From Clytia hemisphaerica (Eukaryota; Cnidaria; Hydrozoa; Leptothecata; Clytiidae): a DNA stretch of 64,000 bases. Location of the stretch: the NCBI GenBank assembly GCA_902728285.1, contig CACVBU010000949.1, positions 497,459-561,458 on the forward strand, read 5' to 3'. A model generated the notes under the pieces. That model was given only the letters and a program-made list of their open reading frames with translations. It made no database searches and had not been told where the DNA came from. Both the position numbers and the translations under genes were made by a program. This document shows, one piece after another, positions 1 to 9,089 of the stretch. The first letter of the stretch is position 1. Every line of letters begins with the position of its first letter.

Positions 1-3000
1 TACAAGAAAAGGGGTTTCAATGTCGACATTGCACAAGAAGCTTTTCTTCCAAAACTGGTCGAGCAAATCATGAAAATGCCCATGCACGAAAGAATCGAGA
101 AGAATCTCCTGCAATGCAAAATTCAACCGTGGAGGAAGTGACGTCACAACCTCATGCGAATCCCGTGCCACACCCACAACCTCAAATAAACCATATATGG
201 GGAAACCACGCCAAGGAAGACATCTATCAAATATTCCGAGCCATGTATAGTGAAATCGTGCTTTGGAGACGAAACATCTTTCTCGTCCCGAGTGGTGCAA
301 ATGGAAAGAGGTTTGTCGGCGAAACAACCAAATGGCTGCAGCGATGGGTCGATGATTCCGAGTCGTACAAGAATATTGCCCTCACCGTCGTAATGGTCAT
401 GCCCGCACTGCTTCTCCAGAAACCCAGCTACAAATCAACCGCTAAGCAACACAGTTTATGTCTGGAAAGAAGATTTCGGTTATGGGACGAGGGTGATTTT
501 GACGCACTAATGAGAGAGTCACGAACCATCCAAAAAGCTCTCAAGATGTTTCCCAGCAAACAACGTGACGCACAATTTTCAAAGACATTCGCAAAACTCG
601 TTTTCATGGGCAAAATCAACGCTGCTCTGAAAATGCTCGATAAACAAGAAGGAGGTGGTGTGCTTAACCTATCGAAAGATGTAATCGACAGCTTGAAATC
701 AAAACACCCAGAAGCACAAGAAGCAGACGAATCCGTTTTGATCCATGGTCCAAAGCCTTTTGTCGACCCGGTGATGTTCGAAAGTATAGACGAATCTACC
801 ATCGTGAAATCTGCCATTCGAACCAAAGGATCTAGCGGACCATCTGGTTTAGACTCTGATGCTTGGAGAAGGATGCTGGTTTCAAAGAACTTTGGCAAAT
901 TTGGTTCAGATCTGCAAAAAACGTTGGTGGTATTCGCAAAAAAACTTTGCAGAGAGAATATTGAAACAGACGGTACCTCGTCAAGTCTCGAAGCATACAC
1001 ATCTTGTCGTTTAATCCCTCTCGACAAGTCTCCAGGAGTAAGACCGATTGGTATTGGTGAAGTACTTCGTCGAATAGTGGGCAAAGCGGTCATTTCTGTC
1101 ATCAAACCAAACATCCTCGAAAGCTCTGGTGATCTGCAGCTGTGTGCTGGACAGAAATCAGGATGTGAAGCAGCAGTACACGCCATGAGGGAGATCTTCG
1201 AAGAAGAAGAGACCGATGCTCTTCTTCTTGTTGACGCCAGGAATGCATTCAATTCAATCAATCGAAAGGTCCTTCTTCACAATATACCGTATCTTTGTCC
1301 CGTCTTGGCAACATATGTTTCGAACTGTTACAAAGTTCCTTCGCGCTTATTTGTACAGGGAGGACTAGAAATCTCATCAACTGAAGGAACCACGCAAGGC
1401 GACCCAATGTCAATGCCATCGTACGCCATTGGTATATTACCACTTATGGATGCTATCAACAACAACGAGTCGGTGCAGCAGGTAGCCTTTGCTGACGATT
1501 TGGGTGGTGCAGGTAAACTCGATCGCGTCCGAGATTGGTGGGAAAAAGTCGTTTCTTTTGGTCCATCCTTTGGCTACTACCCGGAGCCTTCGAAATCGTG
1601 GCTCATCGTCAAAGAAAGCAAGCTTGAGAAGGCCCGTGAAACTTTTGAAGGTACCGACATCAAACTGACAACCTCTGGACGAAAATACCTTGGTGGCTTC
1701 ATTGGAAGAGCAGAAGGAAAAGATGAATACGTGAACGGGCTTGTCCAACAGTGGTGCTCTCAGCTAAAAGTACTGTGTGATATTGCCAAGTCCGAACCGC
1801 AATCCGCCTACGTAGCTTTCATCGCTGGCTTCAAGCACAAACTCACATACCACATCCGAACAATCCCTGATATGCACCAATACCTTGCACCTTTCGACCT
1901 TATCCTCGACACGATATTCATTCCAGCTATCACCGATGGTCACCATTGCTCCGCCGATGAGCGCCTTTTACTATCACTGCCACCAAGAAAAGGCGGTCTT
2001 TCAATCCCTATCTTTACCACGTGGTCAATAACAGAATTCTCCAGCTCACAGAAAGTAACTTCCAACCTGTCCAGCCGAATAAAGAACCAAAACGCAAGCA
2101 ACGTCGACATACCTGACGACGCTAAAGTCAAGAGAGAAATCACCAAGTCGAAGGAAGATCGAGAAAACGATACGTTGAATGTACTTAGGGAGAGGATGAG
2201 CGTTGAGCAGCGAAAAGCAAACGAACTCGCTTCTTGCAAAGGTGCTTCAAGCTGGTTGACGATCATACCGATTGAAAGCGAAGGCTTCTGTCTGAACAAA
2301 AGAGAATTTGTTGATGCCCTTTGCTTGAGGTACAGATGGACACCGAAATACCTTCCGATCAATTGTGCATGTGGCCTTCGATTCGATGTCGACCATGCCC
2401 TTTCGTGTCCGAAAGGAGGTTTCATCCACCAACGCCATGACGAGATGAGAAACCTCTTGGCCAACCTCCTTTCACAAGTACACACTGACGTCTCCATCGA
2501 ACCTCACCTACAACCTCTAACTGGAGAATCACTACCAAACAGCTCCAACAAAACAGACGAAGCCCGACTTGACGTGTCAGCCAGAAGTTTTTGGCAAAGG
2601 GGACAACTTGCATTCTTTGACGTAAGGATCACAAATCCGTTCGCAAAAAGTCACCTTAACCAGAAACTTCAAAACACATTCCGATCGAACGAACAAGAGA
2701 AAAAGCGGAAGTACAACAACCGAATTATCACAGTCGAGCATGGTTCGTTCAGCCCGTTCGTTATGTCTCCGTACGGAGGACAAGGAAGAGAAACGGAAAT
2801 GATCATCACGACCCTTGCAAAGAAGCTCTCAGACAAAAAAGACATTGAATTTGGTATCATGTTGAATTGGTTGAGAACTAAGCTCTCATATTGCTTGCTA
2901 CGATCAGCTATCCTATGCTTACGTGGATCGAGAACTGTTAGGAAATTGAACATTGATATGAATGAGATTGAAATTCATGAATCTACTAGGAGAAATTTTT

Positions 3001-3002
3001 AG
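1..3002 (+). CDS. Non-LTR retrotransposon ORF (C2H2 finger, reverse transcriptase, restriction-like endonuclease), 5' end outside window
   Basis: The frame is open from base 3, before the first internal ATG at 114, so the true start lies left of the window. The first codons encode a C2H2 finger (C-x2-C-x12-H-x3-H, about bases 21-83). Numbering from the ATG at 114, the reverse transcriptase spans about residues 230-530: GPSGLD, then the DARNAFNS block, then the catalytic FADD near 460 (FADD where YADD is usual). A cysteine/histidine knuckle (CACG...H...C) lies near 750. A restriction-like endonuclease signature follows, with RLD near 819 and FFDVR near 837. Finger, RT, knuckle and RLE in this order are known from R2/NeSL-type site-specific LINEs. 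The roughly 1000 codons are unbroken, which suggests a young copy. The exact clade cannot be fixed by eye. Confidence 0.85.
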   Translation, partial: QEKGFQCRHCTRSFSSKTGRANHENAHARKNREESPAMQNSTVEEVTSQPHANPVPHPQPQINHIWGNHAKEDIYQIFRAMYSEIVLWRRNIFLVPSGANGKRFVGETTKWLQRWVDDSESYKNIALTVVMVMPALLLQKPSYKSTAKQHSLCLERRFRLWDEGDFDALMRESRTIQKALKMFPSKQRDAQFSKTFAKLVFMGKINAALKMLDKQEGGGVLNLSKDVIDSLKSKHPEAQEADESVLIHGPKPFVDPVMFESIDESTIVKSAIRTKGSSGPSGLDSDAWRRMLVSKNFGKFGSDLQKTLVVFAKKLCRENIETDGTSSSLEAYTSCRLIPLDKSPGVRPIGIGEVLRRIVGKAVISVIKPNILESSGDLQLCAGQKSGCEAAVHAMREIFEEEETDALLLVDARNAFNSINRKVLLHNIPYLCPVLATYVSNCYKVPSRLFVQGGLEISSTEGTTQGDPMSMPSYAIGILPLMDAINNNESVQQVAFADDLGGAGKLDRVRDWWEKVVSFGPSFGYYPEPSKSWLIVKESKLEKARETFEGTDIKLTTSGRKYLGGFIGRAEGKDEYVNGLVQQWCSQLKVLCDIAKSEPQSAYVAFIAGFKHKLTYHIRTIPDMHQYLAPFDLILDTIFIPAITDGHHCSADERLLLSLPPRKGGLSIPIFTTWSITEFSSSQKVTSNLSSRIKNQNASNVDIPDDAKVKREITKSKEDRENDTLNVLRERMSVEQRKANELASCKGASSWLTIIPIESEGFCLNKREFVDALCLRYRWTPKYLPINCACGLRFDVDHALSCPKGGFIHQRHDEMRNLLANLLSQVHTDVSIEPHLQPLTGESLPNSSNKTDEARLDVSARSFWQRGQLAFFDVRITNPFAKSHLNQKLQNTFRSNEQEKKRKYNNRIITVEHGSFSPFVMSPYGGQGRETEMIITTLAKKLSDKKDIEFGIMLNWLRTKLSYCLLRSAILCLRGSRTVRKLNIDMNEIEIHESTRRNF

Positions 3003-3410
3003 TCAACCTCTCTTATTATTCGTCGATTTTGAGATTATTTTTTCAGACTTTTGCATTCTCGTTAACCCCTTGTTTTGCGCCCGGCGTGACCGAAAGGTTA
3101 TGCCACTATCCTTAGGATGTGGATTTGTGATACTTGATTTGTTTGCCTCTTATTATTCGTTTTTAACTAATTTAGTCTTATAATATTTAGATTTATTCTA
3201 ATGTATATCTCTTGGTCTAAATCGACCTATTATGTATTCACAAAATAGACGAATAAGCAACGTCATAATAAAAACTAACTGACGTCAAATATATTATTCG
3301 CTACAATAAACTCGCGTCAGTTTTCTATAAAAAATTAATCAAGATTCAGAATTTTGGAATTTAGTTTTTAGACGCACGCATCCTTTATTTTGTCGCACAA
3401 ACGCGCAATT
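3003..3410. other. LINE 3' flank and upstream region of the coiled-coil gene
   Basis: No gene is seen. The short motif TTATTATTCG or close variants recurs near 3013, 3150 and 3289, possibly tail repeats of the LINE. A perfect cAMP-response-element palindrome TGACGTCA lies at 3280-3287, about 125 bp before the first ATG of the next gene. The exact 3' end of the retrotransposon cannot be placed. Confidence 0.4.
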
Positions 3411-6400
3411 ATGTTATTTAGTTCGCAAAATATTGCTAAAATGGATGCTCCAGACATGCAAACATGTCACTTCTGCGATGGAAAACCAACGTTTTTCACC
3501 AGTTTAGAATTCAACCAACATCAGAGCTCGTTCCACATGGATGTTGATCAAAAAATGATCAAAGATAAACTCGAACTGTTGAAAACTTCAAAAACGAATC
3601 TCGTGAATAAAACTACAGTTATCAAAGACGAAATCAAACTTATGCGAAAACACAATTTAGCCGATGAGAGTGTCATTGGTCTTTTGCAACACGAGTTGAC
3701 ATCGCTGAAAATGAAGATTCAGGAGAAGAATCAAGACATCAAAATGTTTAATGACTACCAGAAGAAGTCAACCTCCAACCAATTCATTAACGGTACGTAT
3801 TCTTCTTTTGACTACATACATTAAAATATAACTTAAGTTATGGTCAACAATAATGTGAAATAGGTTGCCGGCAACCAAGATTGGTAGGGCGGGAGGGATG
3901 TAAAAAACTCCAAGACTTGAGAATCTCTAAGAAAGAAACCTAGAATTTCTCTCCTTCCTATTTCCTTCAGACCTGCCGAAAAAATTAAAAGAAAAGTATA
4001 CTTACAAACTGAGGATAGTAAACAAAACCTCAATGTTTTTAAAGTAGGGTTGGGAGGTCCCTTGAAAGCATCATGCGCTTATGTAAAAATTTTTAATGAA
4101 TTATTTTGATTGGTTTATAGATTTGACAGAGCGCTTGGATAAGGTTTACACAAACTCGATCAGTCATCGGGCCCTTGAGGCTGATCCAGCACAAACACCA
4201 AAGACCGTGTCTACAGCAAGCTCTGTTGATGAAGACTTATCACATGAAACCTCACTTCTCCGTCAAAAACTCTCACAATCGAGTTTTATCATCGAAGACT
4301 TGACGGAGAAGAGCAAAGTGGTCGAGACAGACTTGATGAAAGCGTTAGAGAGCCTCGACTCATCGAATCTTACTGTCAGGCAACTGACAGATGAGAAGAA
4401 GATAATCGAGGCAGATCTCTACGCCAAGGAGCTTAAGATCGAGCAACAAATCAAATTAATCCATGAGATGGAATCGAATTCGCCATCGAATGATGATGAA
4501 AAGTTTGAGTTACTTTGTGAACGCCTGGCTGCAACCGACAGCGAGATGATGAAACTAATCGAGTTCGTGGATCAAAAAAATGTCGATTTAGAACAAGCTT
4601 ATAATGACCATAAGTTGCTTGAGAACGAGAACAGTATTCTGGTAAAATTAGTTGAAGATTTGAAAGAAGAGCAATGTGAAAGATTTTCAGAATGGGAGAA
4701 AAATGTGGCTGGACTCAAGGCTGAATTGAATGATTTAGAGAAAGAAAAACTCTCTTTGTTATGCAGATTAGAAGATTATGAGGTCGCCAGCAGGAATCAA
4801 GTTGCCAAGAACGATCAGTTGGAGAGACTAGTGGCCGAGCTAGAAGCTCAAAAAGCTGACGAAAAGAAACACATCTTCGAGTTGACTACCGAACGAGATT
4901 CTCTTAAAAAACAATTGCATTCTTTACAATTGAAATACGACGATTGTGTGAAGGAAAGCAATCAATTCAAAATATCATATGAGAGGTCATTGCAAGATAA
5001 TCAATCTCTGAAAGACAAGATTCTTGACTTACAAACTCGTTTGGAATCCGGTGGAGCTTCGAAGCAACGGATTCTACAGTTGGAAGAAGATTTTGCTAGC
5101 TTACGTCAAAAACACAACGATGCCATCCTAAGAGTTGACGAGATGATACACGAATTAAATACATCTAATGAAGATCTCAACTCGGCTAAGGACGAGATCA
5201 AATATCTGAATGACAAGATAGTCCATTCGGATAGTTTACTAAGAGACACGAAGTTGTCGCTGGAGAAAAAAGAAAAAGAGGTTCAACTGAAAAATACGAA
5301 ACTGCGAAAGCAGGATAATGAAATTTCACAGTTCCTCGATCAGCGCTCCGACCTAAAAAGCAAAATCACAAATCTAGTCAAGAGCACTGATAAACATAGA
5401 ATGGCCAAAGAATTGGCCGAACAAAAGCTCAAAGAGGAAAAGATGCGATCGTCAGAATTGAATGAGATAGTTAATGAGCTTCAGGATGCTGAGCAGTGCA
5501 ATGACCAAGCGTCTGAAACTCAGCTCTTGGTCGAACAACAAAAGAGAATGGAGTTGGAAGAAGCTCTTGAGAACGAGAAACAAAAAACAGCATCACTCCA
5601 GAAAGTCATTGCTAAAATGCAAGCAGAGATGGAAGCCATGCGAACATCGAATAAATCATTGGAAGCTGTTGTTCAAGACCAAGAATGTCTTGAAAATCCA
5701 ACATCGAAGTGCTCAGATGACGATAGTGGACCTTCAGAACCATTGCCACTGATGTCTCCCGATTTCAGTTACGGCAACACTAAAGAGGACAATATTGGCC
5801 GCGCGGATGAAGCGTTCATTTGTTCGTCAGACGAAGAAGTCCCTACTCCTAAGTCTTCATCAACCTCTCTTTGTGATGGATCATTGATGTCATGTGGAAA
5901 GGAGCAAAAGGAGAAGAGGTAAAGAAGTTGGTTTATTTTTGAACAAAAAATCGAATGACATTAAGCTTTTGAATGAAAGATTCTTTGTTAGAATGTTAGA
6001 ACTTTAGTTTAGAAGTCAGCTATCAAAATAAATTGAGGCAACTGGTTTCAAATTTTGTCCCGGTTTAAATTTCAGTTGCCTCTTTCCTCACGTCAATTTT
6101 AATAAGTTCAAATGCCAGTGACCCAGTATGCCTTTGGAAAATTGCGTGTTTAACTCCTTTTGTTATGCTAAATTGTTAATGACAAATCCGTTTTGCTGAG
6201 TCTTCGTTACGCTTTAGTCAACCTTCTTTGCATGACCAGGTTTTAAAGCATGGTACAAAATCTGTTTCATAATTTTCTCTCTTTTTTTAGCATCAGTAAC
6301 AATAGGGAAGAAAATGCAGATGACAATCTGACACCATTAAAAGTAGAGGAAGATGATAGTGATTTCTGTTTGTCAGATGACGAGGACTTCGGAACTCCAC

Positions 6401-7270
6401 TTGTGAGGTGAGTGTGCTTTTCATTCTCCCTTAAACTTTCTTAAACTTTCAAAATGATATAAGCAAAATGATTGGTCAATTTTGAGTAATTTTGAAAATT
6501 AACAATTTCGGTTTAGACTCGACTGTTCAGATTCTTTCTCAAAATCAGTTTGAAGTTAATTTTCTTTGGTTCATTTGAGATCTTATTTTAGGATTGTTCT
6601 TATGTTAACTGTCATGTTAAAATTGAATCTCGTGTTTGAAACTAACTTCTTCCTTTTTAGAAAAGAGACAGTTGTTTTCAGTGCTTCCACCGTCACTAAT
6701 GACAACGAAGTCATTCAAATTCCCAAAAGAAGATGGGGCGAGAAATATATGAAAGGGGAGTCACTTTCTCTTGACGAAGAATTTGGGGAAACTTCAAACA
6801 AATCACCAGTGGAATACTCACTTGCCTCTACCGAGAAACCCTTAGAATTAACTGACCGTGTACCATCAGAGAAGTCAATTGACCAGAAATCTACTATGGT
6901 GACAGATAAATCTGACGAATCATGCCGAGACAACCTTATTGAAGTTGAATCAACCGTTAGCTCCAGTGATTCCAGTGAATCTGACAATGGAGATTCCTCC
7001 ACAAGCTCGTCATCAGAAGATTTGACATCCAGCACTGGATCAAACCATTCGTCAAAGTCTCTCGATAAACAATTTTCTTCAACCTCTCGCAGCGGTAACA
7101 AAAAGAAAAGATCGCGCAAATCTTCGAAGAAAATCGCAAATAAAAACTTGCCAACATTCAGTCCTGTCAAAAATGTTGTTATTGGTCAATCACCTGCCAG
7201 CCATTCACTTGATAAGAAGATGACCTCCATCAAGAAGATTGACACCGATGTCCACAGCTCAACAACATAA
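3411..7270 (+). CDS. Coiled-coil protein with N-terminal C2H2-like zinc finger
   Basis: Four exons: 3411-3792, 4121-5918, 6291-6407 and 6661-7270. All junctions are GT-AG, phases match, and the total is 968 residues. A second in-frame ATG at 3441 is an alternative start. Residues about 16-43 hold a zinc finger (C-x2-C-x14-H-x4-H). From about residue 45 to 640 the chain is rich in E, K, Q and L with heptad character, so a long, probably dimeric coiled coil is expected. An acidic, serine-rich stretch follows, and the last exon is Ser/Thr-rich, polar and ends in a basic patch with KKKRSRKSSKK. No enzyme motif, signal peptide or membrane segment is seen. The finger-plus-coil layout recalls adaptor or cytoskeletal scaffolds, but I do not recognise the family. 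Splice model confidence is high, function unknown. Confidence 0.75.
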
Positions 7271-7450
7271 AATTATTCAAATCATTTTTTAGAATTTTCA
7301 TAATATTATTTTGTTCGTTTTTTCTTCGCAGATTTTTTTCCCATAAATTTTTAAATATTTTTATCAAACTGGTTTTTATTAATTTTTGAGTAAATATATA
7401 TTTGTCCGTATAAATTCTTCAGTGTATCATTTTATTTTTGCCTTTGTCAG

Positions 7451-7904
7451 TTATGTAATTAGGACCTGATTTCTAGTAGCTCGTTCAGCATTTGATAATG
7501 CTTCCCATGGACAGAAATTAAATTAAATAAATTAAAGAAAACTAAATTAAAGAAAGTAAATTATTTAAAAAGGGGTTGATCACGAAAACAAGAAAATTCA
7601 ATTTTAATGACTCACCATCCTCAAAGTGACATTTTTGTTCGATCATCATTGCCGAGTCAGTTCCATTAATTCCTTCTTCTTCCATGTTTTCCTCGCCTCT
7701 TTGATCATATCTAACCTCGTTCCCAGTGTCTTTCTCAACTCCAACCTCGAGTCCAGCGTTTTCTGTAATAACAGCACTATTTTGGCCATCGTGTCTTTTG
7801 ATCTCGAAACTGCCTGTCCATTCGTCGGCAAGAGGTTTGTTCAGTATCGGCGATTTGCGTGGAAAGATTTTCATTGAACGAGAGGGCGAGATTGGGTCAG
7901 TGTC
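7451..7904 (-). CDS. Possible last two exons of an unrecognised minus-strand gene
   Basis: On the minus strand an open segment at 7904-7616 is bounded by a good acceptor (ATTCTCAG) and a good donor (G|GTGAGT). It encodes 96 codons of polar, acidic sequence beginning DTDPISPSRS. A 50-base exon at 7500-7451 joins in phase and ends in TAA after 16 residues. An AATAAA on the minus strand lies just beyond, near 7435. It is convergent with the coiled-coil gene, whose stop is 180 bp away. I could not find upstream exons between 7905 and 9089, so this could be the tail of a longer gene or a chance open segment. No homology is recognised. Confidence 0.35.
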
Positions 7905-8000
7905 CTGAGAATCATAAAAACTTTTATTTAAATGAATTTTTTCAAACGTGCTAAAAATGACATAATATCTAAAAGTGATAAAAAAGTGACAAAATATTAC

Positions 8001-8150
8001 CTTATCGGCCCCTTAGCGCCGGCCCCTTATTACGCCAAAGCTCAATTTTTTTCTCCATTTTTAGCCCCGCCCTAATCTAATTCCGATCCTTATTGCCGCC
8101 TCTTATAGCGTCGATAAGAGCAAGCGTGAAAAGGGCTGATAAGGCATTCT
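8001..8150. repeat. Small inverted-repeat element, GC-richer than surroundings
   Basis: CCTTATCGGCCCC at the left is mirrored by GGGCTGATAAGG at the right, about 140 bp apart, with GCCCCTTA-type repeats between. This looks like a short MITE or foldback element. No clear target duplication is seen. Confidence 0.35.
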
Positions 8151-8396
8151 CCTAGGACAAAAAGAGACAAACAAGCAGAACAAAGTTTTAGTTGTCGTTT
8201 TTTTTTGTGTCAGAAATCATAAATTTCAGATATCATCAGTATGTCAAATTTTATTCAAATTTCGATGTCTTCAGACGGATCTACAGTACTTTGGATAAAT
8301 ATACTGCTATTTTCACCATAACCCAGACGGGACTTATTTCACGCTCTGACAAAATTTCTTCTTATTTGTAATTTTACTGATATATACAGGTGATTT

Positions 8397-8557
8397 GATG
8401 GGACGAGATGAAGTTTTTACATGCTTTTATTTGATTTGTTTGGTCGTTAACCAGTAATAAAACAATTTTGTTACTTTTTCTAAAGAACGCGTCATTTTCA
8501 TTACTTCAAATGACCAATTATTAAAGTATCTTATAAAAACTCCATCTTATCTGGATT
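8397..8557. repeat. Palindromic MITE, copy 1
   Basis: The left end (GGGACGAGATGAAGTTTTTA) is mirrored by the right end (TAAAAACTCCATCTTATC). The interior carries TTACTTTTTCTAAAGAACGC. The same structure recurs at 25431-25603, so this is a dispersed family of about 160-170 bp. No coding potential. Confidence 0.6.
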
Positions 8558-8599
8558 CAAAAAGGATCTTAAATTACAACCCATCAAAACGTTTGATTG

Positions 8600-8830
8600 A
8601 AGTTAACTTTAATTTGGTGCCCGCAAAGAAACAATTTGTTAAACAGCTCTTTATCAATCTCGTACACAGATAGAGCCACTTCACAACTTTTTGATTTTAG
8701 TGAAGAACGTTTGTACAATCCTTTTGTAAGCGCTCTCAGAATCATAAAAAAGTGAGCTAGGTTCAAGTTTTGGCGCAACATCACAAAAATTTGAGAAAAG
8801 TAAACTTATTGTTCTAGGCGGGCACCACTT
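8600..8830. repeat. Possible inverted-repeat element
   Basis: TTGGTGCCCGC near 8611 is mirrored by GCGGGCACCA near 8819. Between them lies a 66-codon minus-strand open frame with no recognisable content. This is probably another short foldback element; no target duplication was found. Confidence 0.25.
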
Positions 8831-8917
8831 TTAAAAATCTCCGATCATTAGATGACAGATTTAACTTATAGTATAAGGTTTATAACATGCAGTTGAAGTT
8901 TCGAGTTATAGTGAAAG

Positions 8918-8963
8918 TGACGTTAGTCTAAAATGACGTCAATTCAGAAAAAATTTGACGTCA
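8918..8963. promoter_or_regulatory. Cluster of CRE-type sites upstream of the ankyrin gene
   Basis: Two perfect TGACGTCA palindromes at 8934-8941 and 8956-8963, plus a near match TGACGTTA at 8918-8925, lie 127-172 bp before the proposed start codon. TGACGTCA is the consensus of CREB/ATF bZIP factors. That they drive this gene is inference. If transcription starts upstream, the ATG at 8933 would open a short upstream ORF. Confidence 0.4.
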
Positions 8964-9089
8964 AGTAAAAGTGGAAGATTCTTCGAATTTCATTTTGATA
9001 TAGCAAGCCGACGAAGCAGTTCCTCAGCAATTTCAATATTGGAAATTCATTTTGTAAATCAAATTTATTTTGGATCAAAGCAATTCATT

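Noticed and set aside
428..2953. Minus-strand open frames opposite the LINE ORF
   Set aside because: Shadows of a strongly supported plus-strand ORF with reverse-transcriptase motifs.
8584..8784. 66-codon minus-strand open frame
   Set aside because: It lies inside an inverted-repeat segment, has no recognisable content and no matching splice partners.
8955..9089. Upstream extension of the ankyrin ORF to 8955
   Set aside because: It would start at TTG; the first in-frame ATG is 9090, and the CRE-type sites suggest this is promoter.
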